From the NCBI GenBank assembly GCA_037127255.1, contig JBANSL010000005.1:78993160-79057159 (forward strand): a stretch of 64,000 bases of DNA. The letters are read 5' to 3'. The notes under the pieces were generated by a model. The model was given only the letters and a program-made list of their open reading frames with translations, had not been told where the DNA came from and made no database searches. Position 1 is the first letter of the stretch; every line of letters begins with the position of its first letter. This stretch comes from Persicaria tinctoria. Taxonomy: Eukaryota; Streptophyta; Magnoliopsida; Caryophyllales; Polygonaceae. Below are positions 35,879 to 52,571 of this stretch, one piece after another. Made by a program: the position numbers and the translations under genes.

Positions 35879-38800
35879 TTTGTCGACGAGACTCCGCGGT
35901 GGCTTGTTGACCCCTCGTGTTCTCGCTATTCGCAGTTCATCCCTAAGTCTTCCTTGACTTCTTATTGGACCGGTTTAATTGTGGTTATATTCAGATGTGT
36001 TTAGATCTTTTCACCCTTCTATTTATACGGTTGTTTTTATTTTTGTTTCATGATGGTTAGTTCATCTGCCGCTTTTTTTTTCAAGCCTCTCGATTTAGCA
36101 AACACCGATGTTCTCTGCTATTTTATCCTTGCCTTTACCCTCCCCCCCCCTCCCCAAAAAAATAGATATCTTAATTCTTGATTTATTTCCTACTTAGATT
36201 ACTAATAAATACATTTGTCTATTATCAAGATGAATAGCCTTCTCATTTAAAAAAATCAATTACACTTTTAACTCAAGAGAAGCAGCGAGAAGCAATATTT
36301 TGGGTTAGTTTTCAATTTTTTTTTCCTTTGAGTTTGGTGGTTTTAACAAATTTCTTGAGTTTTCAATGTCGTGAATAACTTAGAATGGACTCATTAAGCA
36401 CAACTAAGGCTATAACATAAGCTCAACAGTATTTTACGAGACTATAACATAAGATCAGCAATCTTTTATGAGGTAACTGAAGAATCTTGACGAACTTCAT
36501 TGAGTTGTTGTGTTTGGTAACGTACAACATATTTCCCAACTTCAGCCACATGTAACTCTACCCAAATCTCACATTTACAAGCCTCATTCACAAGAACAAT
36601 AATGCAAAATGATAAGGTGGTGTTTGGTTAATACATTTTTTAAGGTGTTTAAATTAGGATGTTTTTGGATTCCAGGGTGTATTAATTATAATGTAATTAT
36701 TTTATCTCAATCTATGTGATTATTTGGTTAAATTACAGTTTTACCTCGGGTTTTATGAGATTTTTATTTGGTTGATTTGCATAAATACACCAAATCGGTG
36801 TTCGGTTTGCAAAAGTATACCGGCTTTATGAGAATAGCAAAAATAGAATAGATGGGTCATTTGTGCTAAAAAAAATAGGTCATTTGTGCTAAAAAATACT
36901 CCGTAATGACTTATTTTACCTTTAAATTTAAATGTAAAAATCATAAAAGGAGAGTTATGAATTAAAAGAAAAATATATAAAAAAAGAAATATATATTAAA
37001 ATAATGTTTTTAATATTTTTTTTCTCGTAAATTTAAGAACAATAAAACTAGCCGGATGGAAATCATTGAATTAGTAAGAGAATCATAGATGACAGGAATA
37101 AACTTTTGTTTTTGACAGAATATAGGTTTTTTATGACAAACCTGATAATTAATAATGACAGGATGAAGTCTATATATATATAACTAGAAATTAAAGGTTT
37201 GTCCAAGATGACAAAGTTATTTCTTCAAAACGACATGAATAATGTTCATAGTGACAAGGCTGTAGGTTTATTTTGACAGGATTGAAGCTATAATCGGGGA
37301 AAGAATCAATGAATATATGGTCAATCATATCTTTAGGATTATTAACTATATTTACAAAAGGATTGTCAATATATATCTTGAAACCATAATATTATCACAT
37401 TGACAGGATGAATATTGTCCTTGACAATCCCAAATATGAATTGACAAGATATGATAAAAAATCACCGGGAGATTGAGTAAAGATACGGTTTTGACCTAAA
37501 TCATAACAACTAGATTATTAACCCTAACTGCTTAATTGCCGCCTCCTACTAGATATTCCCTTCAATACACATTACACACCCCTGCCTCTAACAAAACCTA
37601 AATCAGCCGAGCCTCCGTTTAAATCGAGCTTCACATTCTCAAACTCGGCTCGTTTAGTAAAACTCATCAAGCCCGATCGATTAGCAATTTTCAAGGCTTT
37701 GAAAGAGAAAGAAGTGTTTTCCCTTGACCCTAAGTTTGAGATGACACAAGAACAATCCAAAACAATCATAGTTGAGAGATTGATTTTTTGTACACAATGA
37801 GGAAAACCTTGAGTCAATTATCAGTAGGTACTAAGCTAAACTACTAAAAAAACAGACAAAAAACACCATAAGTATCCAAAACACCACCACACGTATCCAA
37901 AAATAATTGTACTATCGTACATGAACCTATTTATGTCAAGGTATCTGCTGTGTAATGACTTCTTTCCCTGGATTTTCACTCTTTCTGGACCGAGTATAAT
38001 ACTTCCCTCATACTTCTTGTACGACATCCTGAACGGGCTCTACTCCTTGTACTTAAATATTAAAAAAAAATCAAAATCATAAAATTTAGCAAGATAGGGG
38101 ACTATTCCTACATATTAACACCCTACAAACATCATAAAATAGCATAAATTACAACCCTGGGTATTTCAGCAGCAACTTGGATGCAATTGGCATTTGTGAA
38201 CCTTCTTGGAGTTGGATAAATATAGGTCAATTCTCTTTGCAATTGGTTCTGACCAAGATTAAATGCAAAGAAAACACACAAGGCAAAGCACATTCCAACT
38301 ATCCAAGGACATATATCATCCAAGCACACATAACAAGGTCAGTAAAATGAACAAGCCAAATAACTTATAGTTCCTACTCAATCACTTGTGTCGAATGGAA
38401 AAAAATAATATATTGAAGTGATTGGAGGGAGCATAAACTAACAAGTAAATGAACTCAATCACTAAAACAACCTAGCCGTACTCAATTTGTCAACCAAGCA
38501 ATGGACTCCTTGTGGATTAAGCCCCAACATGAAGTGATCAAATTAACTCAGCAAGAACAACACAAATCTGATTGTTCGCATTCAACCCAGCAGATCTACC
38601 CGAGGATCACATAAAATCAGCATTAAAAAGAATTGCGATGCCACAGAAGCAACGATTCAGTGGTTCTCAAGCACAAAATAGCAAAAAAGTCAACTGAAAA
38701 GGATGGATTTTGAGCTATGTTTGTGATTCTTGGACAAAGACCAGTTTCAGAACAAAGCATTACTCTATTAGCAAAACCAAGCAATGGAAGTGACCATTAA

Positions 38801-39798
38801 ACACCGATTGAAGTTCTTAAAATGAAAATTAACTATAAGGGTACACCAAATCGGATGTCAGTTCCTCAACATTCGGCATGGGAATACAAGGGCACATACT
38901 TTTCATCTCAAATCAGAGTACATTATTGAGCAAAACAATGAAGACGATATTTGCGACTTTAAGTGCTACATGTAACACAAATATCTATCAGAATGAAGAA
39001 CTGAAGTTTGTTTTCAAACAATCTATTTTTACCTTTGGGAAGTCGAGACTCGAGAGAGTTTCTAATCAAGACAAGTCGCAAGGTGGCCTGATGGAGCCAG
39101 AACCGGAGGGTTGGTCTGCTCTTGGGGTCGAGGCCGAAGCCGGACACTGATTGTGCCGGAGTGCTCGCGTAACAACGGTGGGTGAGGGCAGCGATGGTTG
39201 GGCTGCTCTTGTGTGTTCGGGTTAGGGATTGGGATTGGGTCAGTCGAGGGGCGCCAGAGTGTAGGCACAACGATGGACGGTGAGGCAGCGACGGAGCCGG
39301 AGACTCGGGCTAAGGTCCGAGCGCCGGAGACTTGGGGTTGGGGTTGGTCGTCGGAGACTTAGGGTTGGGGCTGCTCTTGTGTGTTTTGGTTAGGGATTGG
39401 ATTGGGTCGGTTGGGGCTATGTTAGTAGGGATTGGGATTGGGAATATTTTTTTTTAATTCCAGATTTTTTGTATTATTTAATTATTTAATATAATTATTT
39501 AATATAAGAAAAATGAAAATACCTAAAATATGTAACATTTTTTTCCTGATTTTTTTGGGTGGTGAGTAGTTTTGATAATTAAATAAGGTATTTTTGCAAA
39601 TTTTTATATATTGATACAATTGTTTTCAAACCCAGGTATTTTTACAAACCATCATGGGATGGTGTCTCTTCTCAAGCTTCGTGTTGGTGATTCGCGGTTA
39701 TAGCTTGATTTTTCTTCGTTGTTTGGCTGCCTTTCATGATAGTTTGTTCATATTGTATTTTTCGATCTCTCAGTACATCAGATACGGTTATCTTGTGT
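35879..39798. other. Long intergenic stretch before the LACS9 exons
   Basis: No exon recognised on either strand, including any upstream LACS9 exon. 37088-37455 repeats the phrase TGACAGGAT(T)GAA and relatives about six times. 39180-39440 repeats GCTCTTGTGTGTT.GGTTAGG in a GC-rich setting. Minus-strand frames at 37572-37817 and 38132-38329 match nothing I know. Confidence 0.45.
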
Positions 39799-44069
<4,271 letters not shown>

Positions 44070-44212
44070 TAAATGTTTTCTGGGGGCAGATAAGTTTCTT
44101 ACTGTCAGGTGCTCTTCCTCCTTTAATTATACTCTTGTCGCCTGTATCTTTCTTCTTATATTATCAATAGATGATAGTGTAATAGCATGCTAGAGCTGCC
44201 CACTTGGTCGGA

Positions 44213-44839
44213 TATGTATTTATTTTGTCATGGCTTTTTTGAGAATTGGAAATCGAATTTTTCGCATCCTCTTTTTAGTAAAAAGAGGATTTTCCACATA
44301 TCAAGGGCAGCACTACACAAAGAGACTCTGTAAACTTTTTTTTGGGGGGGGTGATTGAGCAATCAAAAGTTAAAACGCAAAGCAAGCTTACCAAATAATC
44401 AGGATTAGGATAGTTGATCATTTGAGATGATAAACCACTGGCATTGAGATGTGAGCTTGGAGAAAGATTGCAACAATAACCCATTTCAGATATATATGCT
44501 TCTTGTAAATTGTAATTCCCGTGCATAGGACAAAATTTGCTCAATTTCTGGCCATTGAAGTTGGGAAAAAAAAAGCTAAAAACTCAACAAAGTACTAAAA
44601 GTAGTCGAAATAGTCTTCAATTGAGGAATTCAGTTAAAGAAACTGGCAAAAAAAACACAAAACAAATCATAGGAAATGACCCAGAGGTTGGGGATGTAGG
44701 GGAGCACGAAGCGAGCGAGAGAGTGAAAGAGTTCAAACAAAACCCCCGCGGTGACAAGATAAGGTTTTTTTCCCCTAAGGTAAATTACATAAAATCACCC
44801 TTTAAATAACTTATTTTCCACTAAACCACCCACTATGAT
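44213..44839. repeat. Duplicated 0.62-kb segment, copy 1
   Basis: Begins TATGTATTTATTTTGTCATG, shortly after the LACS9 stop codon. It recurs, by eye at about 95% identity, at 63386-64000. On the minus strand it contains an exon-like frame (about 44540-44395, with SEMGYCCNLSPSSHLNASGL) ending at a GTAAGC donor; I do not recognise the protein. Confidence 0.85.
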
Positions 44840-45478
44840 TGAAATTACACAAAACTACCCATTAAAGGCCCACCGTTGAGGCATGGTTAAAGTGCGTGGA
44901 AAACACTAATCTAACACTAATTTGTAACTAGATCTGGGAAATGAGGACTGTCCCGTTCGGCCCACCCACTATTGCAGATAGACATTGCTAAGGGGTGAAG
45001 CTCAAGTGGGCCGCTAAGTCTGACCCGCACCGACAGCTGGTATGGGATTGGAAACTCACATGTATCTCATATGATATGTAGTTGTTCGTAATATAGTCGT
45101 GGGGGCTTTGTAAAGGGTGGCAAGCCTTTGCTTAGGCTAGTAATGATAACATCACTGTACCCTACCGTGGGTAAGTGTGATAACTTTTGTTGTACAATCT
45201 GTTTCATCTACTACTCTTGGGCGCCTAGAGCTCTCACAAGGCCACAATGGTGATAGTGCAAGTGTCTAAAATTTTAAAAATAAAGAAAAATTTCATAATT
45301 TGTACAATTATTGCATTATACTATTACAAGAAGTTGTGCAAGTTAATGGAAAAATACATTCTGATTTCTTGGTTTAATTACACAACCAACAAACACACTT
45401 TTTTTTTTATTATTTTTTTGCTCAGTTGAAAACACAACTACTAATATTCACCAATTAAACCCACTACATTTTTTTAAG
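44840..45478. other. Spacer, no gene recognised
   Basis: AT-rich non-coding sequence, possibly the continuation of the repeated segment. The phrase ACCACCCACTATGATTGAAA suggests the edge of a transposon, but no boundary was found. Confidence 0.35.
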
Positions 45479-46297
45479 GGAAAACTAATTAAAATATTGA
45501 GGGTATGATAAAAATATATCCCTAACTTTCAAATGTAATAAAAATATCCCGACCTTTGAGGGTAGTGGTAATATATTACCACGAGTTTTTTCACGAGTAA
45601 AAAATGATGACATAAGGCAGCCTATGTGGAATTTTTTTTAACAAGGGTTTTTTTTGAACGATTTTCTTAGAAAAAAATAAAAAAAAATTGGACCGGGTTC
45701 ATACACAACACCTTGTCCTCCCTCCTATTTTCTTATGTGATCGCTTCTTGAACTGTCTTCTAGGTCTTCCGGGTAGCTAATGGTTCCTCTTCAATGACAG
45801 TCTTCCTCCCTCGTGGTCGCTTATCTTAAGCTGTCTCTCTCTCTCACATCTTCTTTCTCTTTGATTCGTTCAAGGATTTGACTGAGTAAGTTTTTTTCCC
45901 TCTTCGTTGTTGTTGTTGGTTTAATTTTGTTGTCGGATTGGTGTTAGGAATAGTCGTGTTGTGTTGATTTGAGACAATTTTGACCATATTAGTTGCTTTG
46001 TTGAATCAATTTCGTTTTTCGGGTTTAATTTTGTTGTCGGTTTATTTATTTTTTCTTAAGGAAACCGTTCAAGAAAACCCAGTTTTAGTGCTATATAATT
46101 TGTAAAAAAGCTTCCACGCAGGCTGCCTTGTTAAAAAAACCGCGTAGGCTGTCTTGTCAGCGTTTTTGACCCATGAGAAAACTCATGGTAATATATTACC
46201 ACTACCCTCAAAGGTCGGAATATTTTTATTACATTTGAAAGTTAGGGATATATTTTTACCATACCCCCAAAGGTGGGGGTATTTTAATTAGTTTTCC
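45479..46297. mobile_element. Mutator-type element with ~200-bp inverted repeats
   Basis: The left arm (45479 to about 45675) and right arm (about 46060-46297) start GGAAAACTAATTAAAATA and stay highly similar for some 130 bases, then more loosely to about 200. Long terminal inverted repeats suggest Mutator. A TTTTTTTAA on each side may be the 9-bp duplication but lies in poly-T and is ambiguous. The 370-bp interior is CT-rich and looks like a plant 5' leader ending near a GAGTAAGT donor-like site (about 45886), so it may be a captured gene start. Confidence 0.72.
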
Positions 46298-46425
46298 TTT
46301 TTTTTTTAAACGCGAGCCAATTAAACTAATACGGAGTATGCGGTAAGTTATAGGTTGTGTAGGATGATGTAAGCATGAGAGTTGAAAAAAATTTGAGTGA
46401 ATATGTAGGATGTGTGAAAAAAATA

Positions 46426-46668
46426 CTCCATCCATTCGGCAAAACATGTCATTTTGGCTTCTTTCACAAGTTTTAAGGCAATTAGTAAATGTACTAATTT
46501 ACCATCAATTATTATCCTTCTTTTTTTACTTTATCAAAAACTACAACTAACAAACCATCAATAATCTCAAAGGCATTTTTGTAAAGTGAAGTGTAAATTA
46601 CCTATAATGACAAGTTTTTTTGAAAAAAACAACACCCTAAAATGACATTTTTTGCCGAACGGAGGGAG
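46426..46668. mobile_element. Stowaway MITE
   Basis: 243 bp between TA at 46424-46425 and 46669-46670. Inverted ends CTCCATCCATTCGGCAAAAC and complement CTCCCTCCGTTCGGCAAAAA, continuing into ATGTCATTTT. The typical CTCCCTCCGTTCGGC terminus of this group. Confidence 0.88.
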
Positions 46669-46686
46669 TAAGTATATAAAGATGAT

Positions 46687-46808
<122 letters not shown>

Positions 46809-46859
46809 AAAAAATGGTATAAGAAACTTTAGAAGAGGATATGGATCGTGGATGCTCTT

Positions 46860-47317
46860 AGTAACTTATTGTTGTATGTACTACTTGACGCGATCCTGTA
46901 ATTTTACCTATACTTATTACTTCAAGGTGACGACGAGTGTCCTTAATTACCTGCAAGTTTGATTAGGATGGGTGATAATTAATGAGAGTGTTACTGGTTC
47001 GAGTAATCCTTATCAGATAATTAATATTCAATCGTCGTCTTTAGACAAAGTGTTTCAGATGAAGTTCTTACTCCAAACGCGTTCTTCTCCGATCAAAGAC
47101 CTTAAGAACTCGACTCCAAGGGTTTTAAGTCAGGGAGAACTGCAGAACTCTTCTTCTTCTTTCTTGAATCGGGTTCCTTCCTTGAAGACTCAAGGGGGGT
47201 ATTTATAGGGAGGCTAAGCGAACAGCTCGCTAGTGACCTCGTGGACTAACAGGGGACACGTGTAACGTATGCTCTCATGCTAGAGGGTCTGGTATTTACA
47301 CATGGCAGCGTTAGCGG
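46860..47317. other. Repeat-like sequence, unassigned
   Basis: No gene recognised. Together with 48026-49150 it looks like one older repeat split by the hAT element at 47318: TATAAATACC on the minus strand at about 47200 could be an LTR promoter box. Confidence 0.3.
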
Positions 47318-48025
47318 TAGGTCTGGAAATAACCTGCGGGTACCCGCTCCACCCGCTTTACCCGCATTAATTTTGCGGGTGAAAACCCGCAAAAAAGTGG
47401 GTGACGGGTGGAGCGGCCGAGCGGGTGTGGGTGAAGCGGGTGATGGATGGATTATGGGTGAAGATTTTTCACCCATAACCAGCCCCATTAACCCACCCAT
47501 TAATCCGCCTGCAAACCCGCCCCGCAAACCCGCATAAAACCCTAAAATTTATATATATAATGTGTGTGATTTTACTATTTTACCATTTTCAAGTTTAACT
47601 TTTACAAACCCTAATCCTTGATTAGTGCTTTGCCCACTAAATTTCAATTAGAATGGATATGGTCTCGACTTGCTCTTCCACGTTATAGTAAAGAATATAC
47701 CAGATTAGTGTATATGATTAATATAGAAATATATACCCTTCCACTTTAAAATTTCAATTAGCTCGTAATTTCAGTACTTTGTCGATCAAAAATATAAATA
47801 ACCCACCCCCTTTGTAATTTTGAGTTAGAATTGGACTACTTGTGTTGATTTGGTTTTTTCTTTTGTTTCACCCATTGGGTACCCGCTCCACCCGCATCAC
47901 CCGCGTGGGTCGAATGCGGGTGAAAAGGTTTGCGGGTGATGGATGGAGCGGGTGAAATTTTTTACCCGCGGGGCGGGTGATGGAGTGGCTTCATCCACCC
48001 ATAACCCGCCCCATTTCCACCCCTA
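47318..48025. mobile_element. Non-autonomous hAT element
   Basis: 708 bp. Ends TAGGTCTGGAAAT and complement TAGGGGTGGAAAT, flanked by the exact 8-bp duplication GTTAGCGG (47310-47317 and 48026-48033). Both ends are crowded with GCGGGT/ACCCGC motifs over about 200 bases, and the centre is AT-rich. Confidence 0.92.
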
Positions 48026-49468
48026 GTTAGCGGAGAGGTGCTTGGCCAGCGTGCTGCTCGTCTTTGCCCTAAGGGGCGAGAGGCTAGAGGGCCCTGCTTG
48101 TTATGAGGGTACGCTTACAAATGTCAGGATACTGGTCGCAATGTTCATGTGTCGCCCTAATCAGGGAGGTGGTCTGGCTAGGCGTATGGCTCGCAATGCT
48201 CTCTGTAGTGCGCAAGATATCTTTTGCGTTGGGCGGTCCATTTATGACGTCATATCCTTGTTAGTTAATAAGGATATTTTTCATGGCATCGTCATATCTC
48301 CTCGTAATCGGATCGCGAGCGATATATCGTCTGCGATCAGGTTTCAACCAAAGCAATGTCTCTTATCAAAAAGCTTATTTTTAGATGGGCCTGAAGTAGG
48401 TCCAATATGCTCTGGCCCATTTAGAGGATGACCCCACGGAGGCCTATAAGTGTAGATTCTTCCTTTGCTTCTTATACTTCACATTCTTAAGATTGACGAA
48501 AAAGAAGCGAGAGGGAGAGAGAAAACTCAGAGTTTTGCTTTCAAGGGACGTCGTTGGAGGCCTTATTTTCGGTTATTTTGCATGTCGGTGCTCTTCTTTC
48601 TCCTTTTCCGAGTAAGTATTTCCCCGATCACCTTTATATTTTGTTTATTTTTCTTGATTTTCACTTTGTACTTAGACTCTAGGTAAAAGAAGGGGAAAAT
48701 TCCTTGATAGTGGAACCGTCTTCCTCTGGGGAGGGGTACGGTGGTTGTGGGGCTGAGAAATGGGCTTTTCTTGGCGTCTCGCTCCCCTCTTTCTCCTTTC
48801 TTCTTGGGCTACGATGGACTTGGATGTTGTTGCTAGGTTTTAGGTGGCGGTGCAGTTCTGCTGGGGGTGGTGTTTTTTGGGAGTTTGGGGACTTTCCGAT
48901 GGTTATGGACGGAAAAACTTTCCATCTCCCCTCTTTTTACTTTATGAAGAGGGCTCTCCATCTTCTTTCTTGAAAATAAAGAAACTTTATAGAGGAGACG
49001 AAAAGACGTCTTTTAACCGTCATCCCTCCGGGAGAATGTCTTTTCAACGCCCTTTGGTGGGGCGCGTGGGGCGCCAACATAACCCTGGGAGGGTTTTTTG
49101 GCGCCAAAACTTGTTTGATCGCGATACTGAAAATGTCATTTCCTCTTGTTGATTTTCTTCCCTTGCGTATAGAGGGAGGAAAATGTCAATTTCAAGTCAA
49201 GATAAATGAAATTGACATGTATACCAGGTCGAAGCAACTTGCACAATTCCTCATTGTTTCTCACAGCGAGCTGAAGCAACATTAATACGAATCTTTGAAG
49301 CAAGATTATTCACATGATCAGCAACACCTTGCCATGTCATAAGTTGCAGCTGCAACCTATTCCAGATTACAGCAACATCCCAAACAACAATCCTCTAATG
49401 TAATGCACAACAATCCTCTAGTTTCCTCTTTAATCGATTGATGAGGAGGAGAGATAAAGAGAGAGTAC
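48026..49468. other. Unassigned repeat-like region
   Basis: Plus-strand frames at 48042-48431 and 48704-48973 match no family I know. GGCGCCAAC/TTGGCGCC phrases at about 49072-49105 resemble primer-site regions of some gypsy elements, but no LTR pair is visible. Probably the remains of an LTR element. Confidence 0.3.
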
Positions 49469-49580
49469 CGGTGTCATAGCCGAAGAGGAGGCCGCCGATT
49501 CCAGCGGAGAAGGCGAGATGGAGGAAGATGGGAGGCGACCTTGAGACAGCGGCCTTGAGACGGAGGAAGAGTGCGGACAT
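49469..49580 (-). pseudogene. Inositol-transporter-like first-exon fragment
   Basis: On the minus strand the frame ends LAFSAGIGGLLFGYDTG, the first transmembrane block and sugar-transporter signature of plant inositol transporters (INT family). It stops at a GT donor in the position where INT genes have their first intron. No second exon (VISGALLYI block) follows on the same strand, and the residues before the block do not look like a normal N-terminus. A stranded exon, not a gene. Confidence 0.7.
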
Positions 49581-49678
49581 GGAGCTCCGTTTCCATGGAT
49601 GTTGATCTGCTCCGAATCAACAGCCAGATCAACTCCTTGTAGCCAGAGCAACTCCGTTTCCATGGATGTCGATCGCGA

Positions 49679-50640
49679 TACTGGAAATTATGATGAAGCT
49701 TTGGACATGGAACCCTTTGTTTGCAAGCTTTCAACTATGCATCCACAATTAGATTCTCTTTTTAATCTCTTATACAAGTCCATTTCCTCCTCAAAATCGA
49801 ACTTAATATCTGATGGAAGTTGTTTTGTTTTTGCTTCTTCCTTTCTTGAAAAGAATTCCTCTTATTCAAGATCTGTCTACCGAAGTCAGACAGACTACTC
49901 AATCTCTACTTTCCTAGCTTAGAGACTTGGGTCAAACACTCATGTAGTTCTTAGCATAATTTGCCAATTTCATGTAAATGATTTTCATTCTCATTCCATT
50001 TTATCTTTGAGATACCAATTCTTCTTTAGATACATTTGATCTTATATTTTATACATTTAATCCATTAGATAAATAAATAATTCTTCTTTATGTATTACTC
50101 TCTTTCCCTTTCCCTTACTTAATTTATGGACCCCAGAATACACGTGTTTTCATAAAGCTTTCACTTTTATATACCTGTCAGGCAAATCCTGAAATGATCT
50201 AAATGCATTTTGGGCATCTATATGAATTCTTTCAGCTGCCGGAATGTCTTCGAATAATTGGATTCCTACGTAGAATTGGAGTATTCAGCGAATGTGAACT
50301 ACGTTTGCAGGTAAGGCTATATAGTGTTGGTAAAGGTTTACTGACTTTTACTTTGACCACATTTTTTTTAATTTTGGGACATTTCTTATTTCTGGTCCTT
50401 GCGTCTTTTTCTTATGGAATAATTCTTGTGATGACGGGAGGCATGGCTGATGGGGATTCTCGATGATTTAGATCAATGAAATCCGTAAGAATACCTTAAG
50501 GGCATGGTCAATTGCTATATATAGAATGCATCTTTTTGATGTTGTTAATCAATACAAGCCATATTTGCTGATGATACATCGATCTGGAAGTGAAGAAAAC
50601 TATAAATCAGATTGTTACTGACAAACAGAAGAGAAGATGA
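49679..50640 (+). pseudogene. COG8: COG8 fragment, decayed
   Basis: Pieces of subunit 8 of the conserved oligomeric Golgi tethering complex. GNYDEALDMEPFVCKLSTMH is at about 49682-49740, a weaker EVRQTTQSLLS block near 49880, then [19 protein letters not shown] with an exon end at a GTAAGG donor (50237-50310), and finally frame-broken text corresponding to the following exon (ILDDLDQ to DDTS, about 50440-50625). Stops, frameshifts and missing stretches exclude a working protein. COG8 is about 570 residues, so only a middle third is here. Confidence 0.75.
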
Positions 50641-52571
50641 AGATGCATTTTTTTTTTTTAATGTTGTCTTATGTTGTGAAGCAAGTGTGCCGGATTATAC
50701 AAGATCAGTCAAGATGACAACACCAAGGGATATGGGATTCGTACTTTTTTTGGCTGGCACTTCATCCAGGTTCTGAAGTAAGGATTTCGATAGTTTTCTT
50801 TAAGAAAAAGAACAAAAATCCCACAAATCACAAAAATACACAAATCCCTAATTTCGCACATCGTTTCTCCTCTCCTCTGCCTGAAATTCCTAGTGCCCCT
50901 CTCCCATCGCCGGAGTCGCCGCCCTCCGCCCCCTATCTAACGGTGAGCGCACCCTGTTGCCAACTTCACTTCACTCCATAAAAATTGGAAATACATGATA
51001 GACCAAAATGATGAGACATATGGCAATTTATTCTTCCGATTGTCTTTGCCCAAGAACAGAAATGTCTTCATACCTTTTCTGCATCACAATCAAGAAAAAG
51101 ACTTAAGTCCACATCCAAAGCAAACGGAAATATGCGGAAAATAATCTTAAAACAGAAGACCATTTTCAAGTTAAAGCTTATAAGTAGTAATCGCATAAAG
51201 CATGAGCAAAACTACATCCATTTTTTAAGGCTCTATCAACTATCAACGGAAGAGGTTGAATACAGGGTGGTGGTGAAAAATCTAGATGAGTGGGTGTGTG
51301 TTATGGATAGGGTAAACTTGTAGAGTGTTTAGAGGATACATACTAAATCATTCTCCAGGTTTTCCTGGAACCCTTTGAAGGTTGGACCTATAAAGCACAT
51401 ATACTTCTCATTACCATGTCCAGGGTTTATCCATCCAACCCTAGAGAAGGTAAAGAGTAGAAGTACCATCAGCACCATTGATAAATGAAACTTCCACCAA
51501 TAGTTCTACCCCAGAGCAAAACATTAGCACTTAGAATTATGTTCCAGGCCTAAATAAGGCTTAATCCCAGACTGAGGCTGAGAGAAGGCAAACTGACTCG
51601 TGAAAACTTGGCTATCTTAACTAGCATAATTAGTAGACCTGATCACATTGCCAAATTTAAGCAGGTGAAGGCTCAACGGACATTCTGTTGCTCCATCACT
51701 AACTACTTTTAGTACTCACAAAAGGCAATTCCCAAAAGTTTTTAGAGCAGTAGAGCCTTGTCTTTTACGAGAGTATTGGGTTTACAAGCAGATTAATTAT
51801 CACAAAGGGAAATACACAAGAGAATGAAAAACCAGAGAATACCATCTCACTAGTCACTACTACTGGTAAAATGCAGTCACCGGAGGAGTGAGGTTCCCGG
51901 ACAACCAACAGAGATATCCCTGGCTTAAGGCAAAACTGCTCAACTACAAAAGAGTCAAAGAGATGAGTCACAGCAAATGACCAATCTCCTTATTTTTATA
52001 CTCAAGCTCAGATATGTCAACCTCTCAAGTCTCACCCTCACAAACATGTTAATCCTAACATCATATTCTAGCATAGGGAAATGTAATTCAGATGATTTGC
52101 CATGTAAGTGGCATAGTGTTTCCTAATGGTTGAAGTGTTTTGACAGATCATTCCATTGTGTTCAATATGCTGTGCAACAACCAGCAAAAAGCATGTTTCT
52201 CTAAACAGCTCTTTCGACATCTCACTAAGGGCCAAGGTTTTTCAATGGTAGTTCTCACACTGTCCCAATACTTCAGAGAAGGGAAAGGCTCAGATGTTTT
52301 TTGTATTTGTTGATGGAGTATTCTTTACAAGCAACTTAACATAAGGGAAAATGGCAGGAAACTAATAACATAAGCAACTTAAGTGTGCCATAAAACAGGA
52401 GAAGGCCTTTCATGTTCTATTTATGTTCGTCTATGAAGGTGTTTTTTTATTAAAAAAGTCTTTCATGTTTTCCTTGTCCTGTTGCTTTCTTTGGTTTTCC
52501 ATGAGTGAATAAAGGGTATGAATGATAAGTATATAAGAGGCATAGAGAAAGAGGTTTTACATTACTGACTT
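50641..52571. other. Spacer downstream of FSD3
   Basis: No gene recognised. 50860-50945 has CCGCCG-rich text like a plant leader but no start codon follows in a useful frame. The remainder is AT-rich with short chance frames. Confidence 0.4.

Noticed and set aside
47277..47537. Frames of 86-93 codons on both strands
   Set aside because: Lie inside the hAT subterminal CGGGT arrays, where GC bias removes stop codons.
49395..49580. Complete inositol transporter gene
   Set aside because: Only one exon block is present; no downstream exon on the minus strand.
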